NCBI RefSeq assembly: GCF_022829585.1
Contig: NZ_JAKSYC010000158.1
Location: 23,121-87,120, forward strand
Direction of reading: 5' to 3'
Length of the DNA: 64,000 nucleotides
DNA from: Methylobacterium sp. J-026
GTDB taxonomy: Bacteria; Pseudomonadota; Alphaproteobacteria; Rhizobiales; Beijerinckiaceae
Positions 1 through 10,800 of the stretch are shown here, piece by piece. The position numbers were made by a program, and so were the translations under genes. The notes under the pieces are model-generated. The model was not told where the DNA came from. It was given only the letters and a program-made list of their open reading frames with translations, and searched no databases. Position 1 is the stretch's first letter. Every line of letters begins with the position of its first letter.

Positions 1-161
1 ATCCGGGGTGACCGGCGAGATCGAGCCCGGCCTGTCGGTGCGCTACATGGGCACCAACGACCATTCGATCGCCTCGCACCTCGTGACCCGCTACTTCTCG
101 GCCGCCGTGCTGGTCGAGGACGCGATCGCCCGCCTCGATAACGTCCTGCTCGGCAATTACC

Positions 162-175
<14 letters not shown>
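1..175 (+). CDS. Family 2A encapsulin shell protein, C-terminal fragment
   Basis: The reading frame is open from the left edge (codons start at base 2) to the TGA at 173-175, giving about 57 residues. The end of the fragment, with RYMGTNDHSIASHLVTRYF and a terminal LGNYHDYA, matches what I recall of the C-terminus of family 2A encapsulin shell proteins (HK97-fold, formerly annotated as Crp/Fnr-type SrpI). These shells self-assemble into compartments in the cytoplasm. The stop codon overlaps the start of the cysteine desulfurase gene by 14 bases, which implies translational coupling and is the expected shell-cargo arrangement. Most of the gene lies outside the window, so identity rests on the short tail plus the diagnostic neighbour. 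Confidence 0.82.
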
Positions 176-2168
<1,993 letters not shown>

Positions 2169-2181
2169 GGGCCCGGACGAT

Positions 2182-2222
2182 CGGGATGGGACACGGGCGG
2201 GAAACCGGCCGGTCCCATCCCG
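2182..2222. terminator. Inverted repeat between convergent genes, probable bidirectional terminator
   Basis: CGGGATGGGAC at 2182-2192 is the exact reverse complement of GTCCCATCCCG at 2212-2222. It sits in the short gap between the desulfurase stop and the stop of the convergent monooxygenase gene. No long T-tract follows, so intrinsic termination is plausible but unproven. Confidence 0.5.
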
Positions 2223-2231
2223 GTTGCCGCG

Positions 2232-3575
2232 TCACGCCTCGGGCGACGGCCGGGCCGCATTCCGGGGCGGGGGGCGGGTGCCGAGATTCGCGCGCAGGGT
2301 CGACCCCGCGTAATCGTCGCGGACCAGGCCCCGGCGGCGCAGTTCCGGCAGCACCAGGGCGATGAAGTCGTCGAGGCCGCCGGGCAGGGTCGCCGGCATG
2401 ATGTTGAACCCGTCGGCGCCCTGCGCCCGGAACCGCTCCTCCATCTCGTCGGCGATCTGGGCGGGGGTCCCGACGATCTGCGAATGGCCCCGGGCGCCCG
2501 CGATCCGCAGGTAGAGCTGGCGCAGGGTCAGACCCTCCCGACGGGCGAGGTCGAACATCAGCTGCTGGCGGGACTTGGCGCCGTTGGCCTCGGGCAGTTC
2601 CGGCACGGGCCCGTCCGGATCGTAGCCCGACAGGTCGAAGCCGCCGATCATCCGCTCCAGCAGGGCGAGGCCGACCACCGGGTCGATCAGGTCCTGGAGC
2701 GCCTCGAACTTCGCCCGCGCCTCCGCCTCGCTGTGCCCCACGACCGGGAAGAGGCCGGGCATCACCTTCAGGTCGTCGCGGTCGCGCCCGAAGCGGCCCA
2801 TCCGGTCCTTCAGGTCGCCGTAGAATTCGGTCGCCTCGGCGAGCGTCTGGTTGGCGGTGAACACGATCTCGGCGGTGCGCGCCGCGAGGTCCTTGCCGGG
2901 CCCCGAGGCGCCGGCCTGGACCAGCACCGGCTGGCCCTGCGGCGTGCGCGAGATGTTGAGCGGGCCCCGCACCTCGAAATGCGTGCCGCGATGGTTCAGC
3001 GGGCGAAAACCGTCCGGCTTCGAGAACTGGCCGGAGGCCTTGTCGATGATCACCGCCCCGTCGTCCCAGGTGTTCCACAGGCCGAGGACGACGTCGACGA
3101 ATTCTTCCGCGCGCGCGTAGCGGTCGCCGTGCCGGGCGATCGCGTCGGCGCCGAAATTGGCGGCCTCCGCGTCCGTGGTCGAGGTCACGAGGTTCCAGCC
3201 GGCGCGGCCGCCGCTGAGGTGATCGAGGGAGGCGAAGCGGCGGGCGACGTTGTAGGGCTCGTTGAAGCTCGTGGAGGTCGTCGCCACCAGCCCGATCCGG
3301 CGGGTCACGGCCGCGAGCGCCGAGAGCAGGGTCACCGGCTCGAAATGGGTCGAGCGGGCCGTCCGCTCGCTGGAGCGCAGGTTGCCGTCGCGGATGCCGG
3401 TCCCGTCCTCCAGGAACACGAGGTCGAACTTCGCCGCCTCGGCTTTGCGCGCCCAGTCGACATAGCGGTCGAGCACGAGGCCGCCATCCGCCTCGCTCGA
3501 CGGGTGGCGCCAGCCGGCCACATGGTGCCCGGTGGCGTAGAAGAAGGCGCCGAGGCGCAGGGTGTCGTGTCTCAT
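2232..3575 (-). CDS. LLM-class flavin-dependent monooxygenase, NtaA/SnaA/DszA family
   Basis: The 447-residue protein begins LRLGAFFYATGHHVAGWRHP and continues with FDLVFLEDGTGIRD, typical of the nitrilotriacetate monooxygenase component A branch of the bacterial luciferase-like superfamily. Length (about 440-450) and ends fit the family, so it looks complete. Members use FMNH2 supplied by a separate reductase to oxidise small organic molecules, often cleaving C-N or C-S bonds in aminopolycarboxylates, sulfones or dimethyl sulfide-like compounds. No flavin reductase is adjacent. It converges on the encapsulin cargo gene, so a sulfur-scavenging role is an attractive guess but not shown. The substrate cannot be read from the sequence. 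Confidence 0.85.
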   Translation of the reverse strand: MRHDTLRLGAFFYATGHHVAGWRHPSSEADGGLVLDRYVDWARKAEAAKFDLVFLEDGTGIRDGNLRSSERTARSTHFEPVTLLSALAAVTRRIGLVATTSTSFNEPYNVARRFASLDHLSGGRAGWNLVTSTTDAEAANFGADAIARHGDRYARAEEFVDVVLGLWNTWDDGAVIIDKASGQFSKPDGFRPLNHRGTHFEVRGPLNISRTPQGQPVLVQAGASGPGKDLAARTAEIVFTANQTLAEATEFYGDLKDRMGRFGRDRDDLKVMPGLFPVVGHSEAEARAKFEALQDLIDPVVGLALLERMIGGFDLSGYDPDGPVPELPEANGAKSRQQLMFDLARREGLTLRQLYLRIAGARGHSQIVGTPAQIADEMEERFRAQGADGFNIMPATLPGGLDDFIALVLPELRRRGLVRDDYAGSTLRANLGTRPPPRNAARPSPEA

Positions 3576-4085
3576 GGACCGATGGCACTCGTGGCGGGCG
3601 GGACCGGCAGGACGCGCACCGGCCCCGTGGTCCCGCTGTCGCGGATTCGATGATGTGAAACAGGCTGGACGGCGGGACGCAACCGCAAGCTGGGCACGGC
3701 CCCGGGAATGAGAACCTTCGTCTCCGGATCGGGGGGGGCGGAATGTAACGCGTCCGCGCTCGGTCGGCGAAAGCGCTGCTTATCGGCGTTTGCGATCGTC
3801 GCCCGGTCGACGGGTGTGGCGGTCCGGAACCGTCACGCGCCCTCCCCCTCCGCGGGGAGGGAGACGCGCGGATCGGACCGGGCTTCCCCTCCGAGAGGAT
3901 CACGGTGCTCCCGGCCTCTCGCGTCCGGCCCCGCGCCCCGCGGATGGGTTTGCCCCGTCGGCGCGCGGCGGCTCGGAGATCCACTGCCATCGAACCGGTT
4001 GCCACCCCGGCGCGGAGCGCCCAAGACGCGCGCGGCAAACGACTTGCCGTCCCCCGCTCGCCCGTCCGCAGAGGCTGCCTCTCCC
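3576..4085. other. Intergenic region with a CCTCCCC/GGGGAGG palindrome
   Basis: This 510-base divergent gap separates the monooxygenase start from the dehydrogenase start and must hold both promoters, though no clear consensus was found. It contains a hairpin with 8-base arms CCCTCCCC (3840-3847) and GGGGAGGG (3854-3861). The same kind of palindrome appears near 28.7 kb and 54.6 kb. The dehydrogenase frame stays open upstream to 3708, but that stretch is low-complexity and Arg/Pro-rich and does not resemble the family, so I treat it as non-coding. Confidence 0.55.
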
Positions 4086-5078
4086 GTGATCACCGGTCCC
4101 TGCCTCATCGTTCAGCCGATCCACGCGGCGGGCCTCGACCGGCTGCGCGCGGCCGGGCTGGAGCCGCGCCCGGCCGGCGGCACCGACGCCGAGAGCCTGG
4201 CCCGCGACGTCGCCGGCTGCGTCGCCGTCATCACCCGCAACACCGGTTTCCCGGCCCAGGCCATCGCGGCGGCGCCGGACCTGCGGGTGATCGGCGTGCA
4301 CGGGACCGGCACCGACCACGTGGCCAAGGCGGCGGCGACCGAGGCGGGGATCGTGGTGGTCAACACGCCCGGGGCCAACGCCGTCTCGGTGGCCGAGCAG
4401 ACGCTGGCGCTGATCTTCGCCCTGGCGAAAGCCCTGCCCGCCGCCGACCGGTCGGTCCGGCGGGGTGACGACAGCTTCAAGTTCACCACCCGGCTGATCG
4501 AGCTCGCCGGGCTGACGCTCGGCCTGATCGGCTTCGGGGCAATCGGTCAGGCGACCGCCCGGCTCGGCGCCGCTTTGGGCCTGCGGGTGCTGGCCTACGG
4601 GCCGAGCCGCCCGGAGACCGATTTCACCGAGGCCGGCGCCCTGCGCACCGCCTCGGTCGACGCCCTCCTGGCGGAGGCCGACATCGTCTCGCTGCACCTG
4701 CCGCTGACCCAGGGCACCCGCGGCCTGATCGGCCGGGACCAGCTCGCCCGGATGAAGCGGGGCGCGTTCCTGATCAACACCAGCCGCGGCGGGCTCATCG
4801 ACGAGGCCGCCCTGGTGGAGGCCCTGGAGGCCGGCACGATCGCGGGGGCGGGGCTCGACGTCTTCGCGCAGGAGCCGCTGCCGTCCGGCCACCCCCTGGC
4901 CCGCCAGGAGCGCGCGATCCTGACGCCCCATGTCGGCGGCTCCACCGAGGCGGCCCTGATCCGCACCGCCGAGACCGCCGCGGGCCGCGTCGTCGATGTC
5001 CTGGCCGGCCGGCAGCCGGGCGGGCTGGTCAATCCGGAGGTCTGGCCGCACCGGCGCGGGCCGTCAGGCGCGCGATGA
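4086..5078 (+). CDS. D-isomer-specific 2-hydroxyacid dehydrogenase
   Basis: This 330-residue NAD(P)-dependent oxidoreductase interconverts a 2-keto acid and a D-2-hydroxy acid. The Rossmann motif LIGFGAIGQATARLG lies near residues 147-161. The catalytic triad is visible as R234 (NTSRGGLID), E263 (FAQEPL) and H282 (TPHVGG). The domain order (substrate-binding, nucleotide-binding, substrate-binding) and length fit phosphoglycerate, hydroxypyruvate or glyoxylate reductase-like enzymes. The start chosen is the GTG at 4086, because family similarity begins immediately after it (ITGPCLIVQPI). A hydroxypyruvate or glyoxylate reductase function would suit a serine-cycle methylotroph, but no ACT domain or specificity-defining context is present, so the substrate is unknown. 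Confidence 0.85.
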   Translation: MITGPCLIVQPIHAAGLDRLRAAGLEPRPAGGTDAESLARDVAGCVAVITRNTGFPAQAIAAAPDLRVIGVHGTGTDHVAKAAATEAGIVVVNTPGANAVSVAEQTLALIFALAKALPAADRSVRRGDDSFKFTTRLIELAGLTLGLIGFGAIGQATARLGAALGLRVLAYGPSRPETDFTEAGALRTASVDALLAEADIVSLHLPLTQGTRGLIGRDQLARMKRGAFLINTSRGGLIDEAALVEALEAGTIAGAGLDVFAQEPLPSGHPLARQERAILTPHVGGSTEAALIRTAETAAGRVVDVLAGRQPGGLVNPEVWPHRRGPSGAR

Positions 5079-5291
5079 ACGCGGGACCGGAACGGCCACG
5101 GCCCGAAACACCGGCCGGCCCGTCCTGCTGCACCGCAGCGGACACCGTCGGAGAGGGCGCGGCCCGAAGCACGGCCCGCGTACCGGACGTTCCGATGCCG
5201 ATCCCGCGGACGGCCGCAGTGCCATGCGATGAAGACATGGGTTATGGCTATAGATCCGCCACCTATGCATGCCTGAACGGCCTTCAGACCG

Positions 5292-5319
5292 TTGCGTGCC
5301 GCAATGCGATATCCTATCT
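5292..5319 (+). promoter_or_regulatory. Candidate promoter for the small RNA
   Basis: TTGCGT at 5292-5297 and CTATCT at 5314-5319 are separated by 16 bases, a plausible sigma-70-type promoter placed 6-7 bases before the first stem of the predicted small RNA. Assigned by eye. Confidence 0.4.
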
Positions 5320-5325
5320 GTGCGT

Positions 5326-5416
5326 CGCGGGATGGCGATGGCGTCGCGATCCCGTTGCCCTTCTTGGGCGTTTCCTCCCTAGACTTCGGGCCGCTCCTTC
5401 GGGAGTGGCCTTTTTT
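5326..5416 (+). ncRNA. Small RNA candidate, resembles the alphaproteobacterial suhB/alpha-r14 type
   Basis: This roughly 90-nucleotide unit lies in a 476-base gene-free gap. It opens with a hairpin: CGGGAT (5328-5333) pairs with ATCCCG (5349-5354), enclosing GCGA/TCGC. A single-stranded stretch follows, containing TTTCCTCCC (5371-5379), complementary to Shine-Dalgarno sequences. It ends with a GC-rich terminator hairpin and a T-tract. Alphaproteobacterial trans-acting RNAs of the suhB/alpha-r14 family share exposed CCUCCC anti-SD motifs and a 3' terminator hairpin. Assignment to that family is from memory of its layout, not a covariance search. No convincing protein is encoded here. Confidence 0.62.
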
Positions 5417-5420
5417 CTTT
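5389..5420 (+). terminator. Rho-independent terminator
   Basis: A GGCCGCTCC/GGAGTGGCC stem with one G-T pair and a short TTCG-containing loop is followed directly by TTTTTTCTTT. It closes the predicted small RNA and lies 310 bases beyond the dehydrogenase stop. Confidence 0.8.
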
Positions 5421-5554
5421 CGGCAGGTTGTCTGTCCGGCATGGCCGCGGCGGCGGATCCGACCTGCACGGAACCGCGCGATCTCGCGGTGCCGCGGGCG
5501 GTGGGGCCGGCGGCGCGGCGTCGACGCCCCGGTTTTCCCGTCGGGACCCGGCGC

Positions 5555-5929
5555 CTACTCGACGTGGAGGGTCAGCTTCATCTTCGGGTGAATGCCGCAC
5601 TGGATCACGAAATCCCCCGGCTCGGCCAGCGTCAGCCGCGTCTCGGTGCCGGGCTCCTGGTCGCCGGCATCGAACGCGAACCGGTCCGCCTCGATGAAGG
5701 CGTGGTGGGTCAGGCTCTCGTCGCCGTTGCGCAGGGTGACCGTGTCGCCCCGGCGCAGGTACAGGTCGGTGGGCAGGTACTGGCGCCCCTTCTGCAGCAC
5801 GATCCGGGCCCCGCTCGACAGCGTCGCCCGGGCCGTCTCCAGCGCGGCCCCCGACCCGACCAGCGCGAGCGTCCCGATGAGGAGAAGGGAGCGCAGGCTC
5901 CTGCTGCGAGGGGGCATGACGGCGTCCAC
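5555..5929 (-). CDS. Secreted cupredoxin (type I copper protein)
   Basis: This 124-residue protein has an N-terminal signal sequence (RSLLLIGTLALVGSGAALETARA) and a single small blue copper domain. Ligands are visible as a histidine in THHAF (H75 or H76), then C111, H114 and M117 in the compact C-terminal loop CGIHPKMK. That His-Cys-His-Met set is typical of plastocyanin or amicyanin-like electron carriers, often annotated 'methylamine utilization protein' or 'cupredoxin domain protein'. It would act in the periplasm. An alternative ATG lies four codons downstream at MPPRSR. No redox partner is adjacent, so the pathway is unknown. Confidence 0.8.
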   Translation of the reverse strand: MDAVMPPRSRSLRSLLLIGTLALVGSGAALETARATLSSGARIVLQKGRQYLPTDLYLRRGDTVTLRNGDESLTHHAFIEADRFAFDAGDQEPGTETRLTLAEPGDFVIQCGIHPKMKLTLHVE

Positions 5930-6060
5930 ACGGGTTCGACGCGTCCCGGACCACCGGGATCGGTCGCCGGGCGGTCCAGGATCTGCTGCACCGCATCGTG
6001 GCCGAGGCCCCTCACCGGATCGATAAGCAGCGCGTTAGAATTTTATCGATCTGGCAATAT

Positions 6061-7047
6061 CTACGATCGATCTACTGCAACCATCTGAATTTCAACTGTA
6101 TTCGCCTCTAAATCCTCAGCCTCGTGCGCACCGTCGCGGGCCGCCAGCGCGTCGCGCACATGCGCGCGGAACACCTGGACCCGGGCCGGCAACACGCGCC
6201 CGGCCAGCGTGACGGCGCGCAGGGCCGCGCCGCGGGTCGCCCAGGGCGCCAGCACGCGCTGGAGCTGGCCCGACTCCACCGCCCGGGCGGCGACCAGGGT
6301 GGGAAGATGGCCGATCCCGGCCCCCGCCAGGGTCAGCCGGTGCGCGGTCGCGAAGTCGCTGACCCGGATCGCCGGGGTCACCGACAGGGGCTCGGTGCGG
6401 CCCCTGCCGTCGGTCAGGGCCAGCGCCGCCGCACCGAATCGCTCGCGGGCGAGGATCAGGTCGTGGTCGCGCAGCGCGGTGACGGTCGCCGGGGCCGGCC
6501 GCCGCCGCAGGTAGGCCGGGGCGGCGTAGAGGCCCACCGCCAGGGTCGCCAGGACCGCGGCGTGGTAGCCGGTCTCCTCGGCGCCGCCGAGCCGCAGGGC
6601 GAGGTCGATCCGGTTGGCCGCCAGGTCGAGGCGCGCGTCGGTGTTCAGCATCTCCACGGTGATCTGCGGATAGGCGGTCCGGAAGCTCGCGACGATCTCG
6701 GGCATCACCTCGATGCCGAAATCGATGGAGGTGGTGATCCGCAGGTGCCCGGCCGGCACCGTCTGCGCATCGCGGACGGTCTCGGCGGCCTCGTCGAGGA
6801 GCGCCAGGCTCTCCTGCGCCTTGGCGTAGAAGGCGAGCCCCTCCGCGGTCGGCGAGACGGCCCGCGAGGTGCGCGCCATCAGCCGGGCGCCGAGCGCCCG
6901 CTCCAGGCGGGAGACCCGCCGGCTGACGCTGCCCTTCGTCTGCCGCAGGCTCGCCGCGGCGGCCGTGACCGTGCCGAGATCGACGACCGCGCAGAAGGCG
7001 CGCACGTCGTCGAGTCCGCCCCGGAAGGTTTCCGTTCTCGCAACCAT
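6061..7047 (-). CDS. LysR-family transcriptional regulator
   Basis: The 328-residue protein has an N-terminal winged helix-turn-helix (FCAVVDLGTVTAAAASLRQT, then KGSVSRRVSRLERALGARL) and a periplasmic-binding-protein-like effector domain. The ATG at 7047 is chosen because the helix-turn-helix begins about ten residues later, whereas the upstream extension is Arg/Ala-rich and lacks similarity. It is divergent from the yceI-like gene across about 100 bases, the classic arrangement in which a LysR protein controls its neighbour. The effector is unknown. Confidence 0.88.
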   Translation of the reverse strand: MVARTETFRGGLDDVRAFCAVVDLGTVTAAAASLRQTKGSVSRRVSRLERALGARLMARTSRAVSPTAEGLAFYAKAQESLALLDEAAETVRDAQTVPAGHLRITTSIDFGIEVMPEIVASFRTAYPQITVEMLNTDARLDLAANRIDLALRLGGAEETGYHAAVLATLAVGLYAAPAYLRRRPAPATVTALRDHDLILARERFGAAALALTDGRGRTEPLSVTPAIRVSDFATAHRLTLAGAGIGHLPTLVAARAVESGQLQRVLAPWATRGAALRAVTLAGRVLPARVQVFRAHVRDALAARDGAHEAEDLEANTVEIQMVAVDRS

Positions 7048-7148
7048 GGGGTTCCGGATAGCAGGCTCAACCGTGGCCGTGAACGGCGCTACAGGAGCCC
7101 TGCGGCGTGCCGAATCGGCCCGTACCGCCGCGCCCATGGGAGTTTGCA

Positions 7149-7757
7149 GTGAAGTCGCTTCTCGCCTCCGGCCTTCTGGCCCTCCTCGTCGCCGACCCGG
7201 CCCTGGCCCAGACCCCCGCGACCCGCGATCCGGCCCAGGTCCAGGCCGGCGCCTACGTGGCCGATCCCGACCACACCCAGGTCGGCTGGCGGGTCTCCCA
7301 TATGGGCTTCTCGAACTATGCCGGCGGCTTCTCGGACGTGTCCGGCACCCTCGACCTGCAGCCGAAGGACCTGACGGCCGCCAAGCTCTCGATCAGGATC
7401 CCGGTCGCCTCGGTGGCCACCACCAGCGCCAAGCTCACCGCCGAGCTGAAGGGCGACCAATGGCTCGACGCGGCCAAGTTCCCCGACATCACCTTCGTCT
7501 CGACCAAGGTCGCCCCCGAGGGCAAGGACAGGGCGAAGGTGACCGGCAACCTCACGTTCCACGGCGTGACCAAGCCGGTGACGCTCGACGTCACCCTGGT
7601 CGGGGCCGGCGTCAACCCGCTGAGCAAGAAGGTCACGGTCGGCTTCGACGCCACCGGCACGCTCAAGCGCTCCGCGTTCGGGGTGACGACCTACGAGCCG
7701 CTAATCGGCGACGACCTGCACCTCACCATCGCGGGCGCCTTCGAGCGCCGGGACTGA
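7149..7757 (+). CDS. YceI-family periplasmic lipid-binding protein
   Basis: The 202-residue precursor has a signal peptide (KSLLASGLLALLVADPALAQ) followed by a YceI lipocalin-like beta-barrel. Family hallmarks are DPDHTQVGWRVSHMGFS, ITFVSTKV, LTFHGVTKPVTLDV and the closing FGVTTYEPLIGDDLHL. YceI proteins bind isoprenoid or polyprenyl chains in the periplasm. The GTG at 7149 is preferred because it sits 6-7 bases after GGGAG and directly begins the signal peptide; a longer in-frame start at 7107 would bury the signal. The divergent LysR gene is the likely regulator. Confidence 0.9.
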   Translation: MKSLLASGLLALLVADPALAQTPATRDPAQVQAGAYVADPDHTQVGWRVSHMGFSNYAGGFSDVSGTLDLQPKDLTAAKLSIRIPVASVATTSAKLTAELKGDQWLDAAKFPDITFVSTKVAPEGKDRAKVTGNLTFHGVTKPVTLDVTLVGAGVNPLSKKVTVGFDATGTLKRSAFGVTTYEPLIGDDLHLTIAGAFERRD

Positions 7758-7768
7758 CCGGACCGGTA

Positions 7769-7798
7769 CGGGCCGTGCCGGGAGATCGGTACGGCCCG
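7769..7798. terminator. Hairpin between convergent genes
   Basis: A 12-base stem CGGGCCGTGCCG / CGGTACGGCCCG (one G-T pair) with a six-base loop fills the 48-base gap between the convergent yceI-like and autotransporter genes. It is a likely bidirectional terminator, although no T-run follows. Confidence 0.55.
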
Positions 7799-7805
7799 CG
7801 CCCGT

Positions 7806-10800
7806 TCAGAACCTGTACGTGAAGGAGCCCTGTGCGGCGTGGTCCTGGGCACGGGCGCCGATCTGGCCGGTGTAGGACAGGCCCAGCGAGGCGGCGGGGG
7901 AGATCAGCACCGCCAAGCCGGCCTCGGCGACCAGCGCGTCGCGGTCGATCGGCAGGCCGGCGCTCACGAACCGGGCGCCGGTGCCCCGGAACGCCAGCGC
8001 CGCCGCGGGAACCCCGTCGCCGAAGGTCCGCCGGTAGCCGGCCAGCGCGTGCACCGACACCGGCAGCGCCGCCTCCGGATCGAGCCGGGCCTCGGCGCGC
8101 AGGCCCGCGGTGGCGGTCGGCAGCAGGCTCCCGCGTGCCGCCCCCGTCAGCGCGGCCGCCCCGCCCTGCTCGGCGAAGCGGTCGCGGCCCAGCGCCACCG
8201 CGCCGGCGCCCACGAACGGCTCCAGCGCCGCCCCGGCGCCGAGCGCGATCCGGTAGCCGGCCTCGCCGAAGCCCTGGACGCTGCGCCCGCCGGTGCGGGC
8301 GGTCGGCGTGTCGGTCAACCCCGGGAACGCCACCACCCGCCGCAGCCGCGCCGGCTCGTCCGCCGCCAGGGCCCCGAACCGCAGCACCGCCGGGCCCGCC
8401 CCGAGGCTGCCGTAGACGCCCCCGAACGTGCTCGCCAGCGTCCCGGTCTGGACCTGGCCGGGGCTGGCGAAGCTGGTCTCGACATGGCCCCCGACCGCCC
8501 CCAGCCGCAATCCGTCGACGCCCAGCCCCTCGACGCCCAGCCCCTCGGCGCCCAGCCCGTCCAGGCGCGCGTCGACCCCGATCACGAAGCCCGCGCTCTG
8601 GCGCGACAGCCCGGCGGCGTTGCCGTCGGCCCGGGCGTGGCCGAGGCTGCCCAGCCCCTGGCCCCACAGGCTCACCGGCTCCGGTTGCGCGCGCCGCACC
8701 GGGACCACCCCCGGCGCCGGCGGCTCGGGCCGGTCGGCCGCGTCGGTCGCCGGCAGGCTGCCGTAAGCGCGCGCCGCCGGGGCGCCGTCCCAGCGCAGCC
8801 GGTCGAGTACCGCCTCGCGCACCAGCCCGGCCCCGGCGAAGGCGGTCGCGGCCAGGCTGGCATGGCCGTCCCCCGACAGGGCCGCGAACGCCGCCCGGGC
8901 CTGGGGCGCCGACAGCACCGCCACCGCGTCGTAGAGGACCGAGCCGACCGCCCCGGCCTGAACCGCCCCGGCGGCCGCGCGCTGGTCGCGGGTCCGCGCC
9001 ACCGCGGCGAAGTCCAGGTCGTTGCGCGCCAGCGTCAGGACGACCGCGTCCGGGGCGTAGGCCAGGAACGGGGTCAGGAACGCGAAGGTGCTCGACACCC
9101 CGGCGAACCGGCCCTGCACGCCGCCGGCGGCACTCAGGATCGTGTAGCGCGTGCGCGGCGCGTAGAGCCCGCTGCCGGCCACCGCCTCGACCCGGGCGCC
9201 CGCCACCGTGGCGGTGCCGCCGACCGCGACCCGGTCGGAGCGGCCGTCCGGGGTGGCGTCGACCCGGTAGACCGATCCCGGCGCCAGGGTCAGGCTGCCG
9301 GCGACGGCGATCCGGCCGAGCGCCCCCGGCCCGGCCCCCGGGGCGAGGGCGCTGCCCGCGCCCAGGGCGAGGCTGCCGAACCAGCCCGCGCCGGTGAGCC
9401 GGCTGCCGGCGCCGAGCGACACGGCGGCGTTGGGCAGGCCGCCGGTGACGGCGAGTTCGCCGCCGTACACGCTGACCGGGCCGGAGAGGCTGTTGGCGCC
9501 CGTGAGCGTCAGGGTGCCGGCGCCGAGCTTGGTCAGGCTGGTCGGGCCGGCGCCGTCGACGATCTGCCCGGCGTAGCCGGTCGAGCTGCCGTCGGTGCCG
9601 ACCGTGAGCTGGCCGTTGCCGAGGGTCGCGGCCGCCGTCGTGCCGGTGAGCGCGCCGACGGTGAGCGCGGTGCCGCCGAGGTCGAACGCGCCGTCGTTGG
9701 TCAGCCGGGTGAGGCCGGCGGTCGGGCCCGTGAGCGCGACCATCGCCCCCGGGGCGTTGGCGACCGGCCCGGCGAGCACGCCCGCGGCCTGGACGAAGCC
9801 GGTATTGGTCAGCCCGCCGGTGAGGCTGCCGGTGGTGACCAGGGTGCCGGCGTTGGCGAAGGGCGCCGAGACGGTGGCGAACGTGCCGGTGTTGACGAGC
9901 GTCGCCCCGGCGGCGTTGACGGCGTCGGCCGTGTAGGCGCCGGCATTGACCAGGCGGCCGGTGTTGACGAGGTCGTCGACGACGCTGCCCTGGGCGGCGA
10001 CGGTGAGCAGCCCGGCATTGGCGATGCGCCCGGCCAGGAGGCGGCCGCCCTCCGCGACCGCGACGGTGCCGGCATTGTCGAGCCCCCCGGCGAGGCCGTA
10101 GCGGCCGGTGACGGTCAGGCTGGCCTGGGCGGCGTTGGCGAAGCCGGCATCGGAGGAGACCGGCCCGGTGACGGCGACTTGCCCGGCGTTGCGGATCGGC
10201 CCGTTGAGGGCGCCCGCCGTGGCGGTGAGCGCTCCGGTGTTGGTCACCCCGCCGGCGACCGTGCCGCTGGTGATGGCGGTGCCGGTGTTGGTCAGGCCGC
10301 CGGCGATCGCGCCGCTGGCGATGGCGGTGCCGGCATTGGTCAGGCCGCCCGACAGCGTCCCGGCCTGGGTGAGCGTGGTGCCGGCCAGGGTGACCACCGG
10401 CGCGGCCAGGCTGGCGGAGGCGGTGAGGGCGAGGCCGCCGGCCGCGACGGTGGCCGGGCCGGTGAAGCCGTGGGCGGCGGTGAGCGTCAGGGTCCCGGCG
10501 CCGCGCTTGATCACGGCCCCGGGCCCGGAGACGGCCCCCGCGAAGGTGGTGTCGTCGCTGCGGTTGAACGCCAGGATCCCGGCATCGGCGACGTCGCCCG
10601 TGAGGCTGCCGGTCGTGCCGCCGGCCCCGATCTGGAGGGTCCCGGCCAGGATCGCGGTGCCGCCCGCGTAGCTGTTGGTCCCGGCGAGCGTCAGGGTGCC
10701 GCCGCCGCGCTGGACCAGGCTGCCGGGCCCGGAGACGGCCCCCGCGAAGGTGGTGTCGTCGCTGCGGTTGAACGCCAGGATCCCGGCATCGGCGACGTCG

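Noticed and set aside
5292..5591. 99-codon ORF over the small RNA region
   Set aside because: No ribosome binding site, biased composition, and the frame runs through a strong terminator and into the antisense of the cupredoxin gene.
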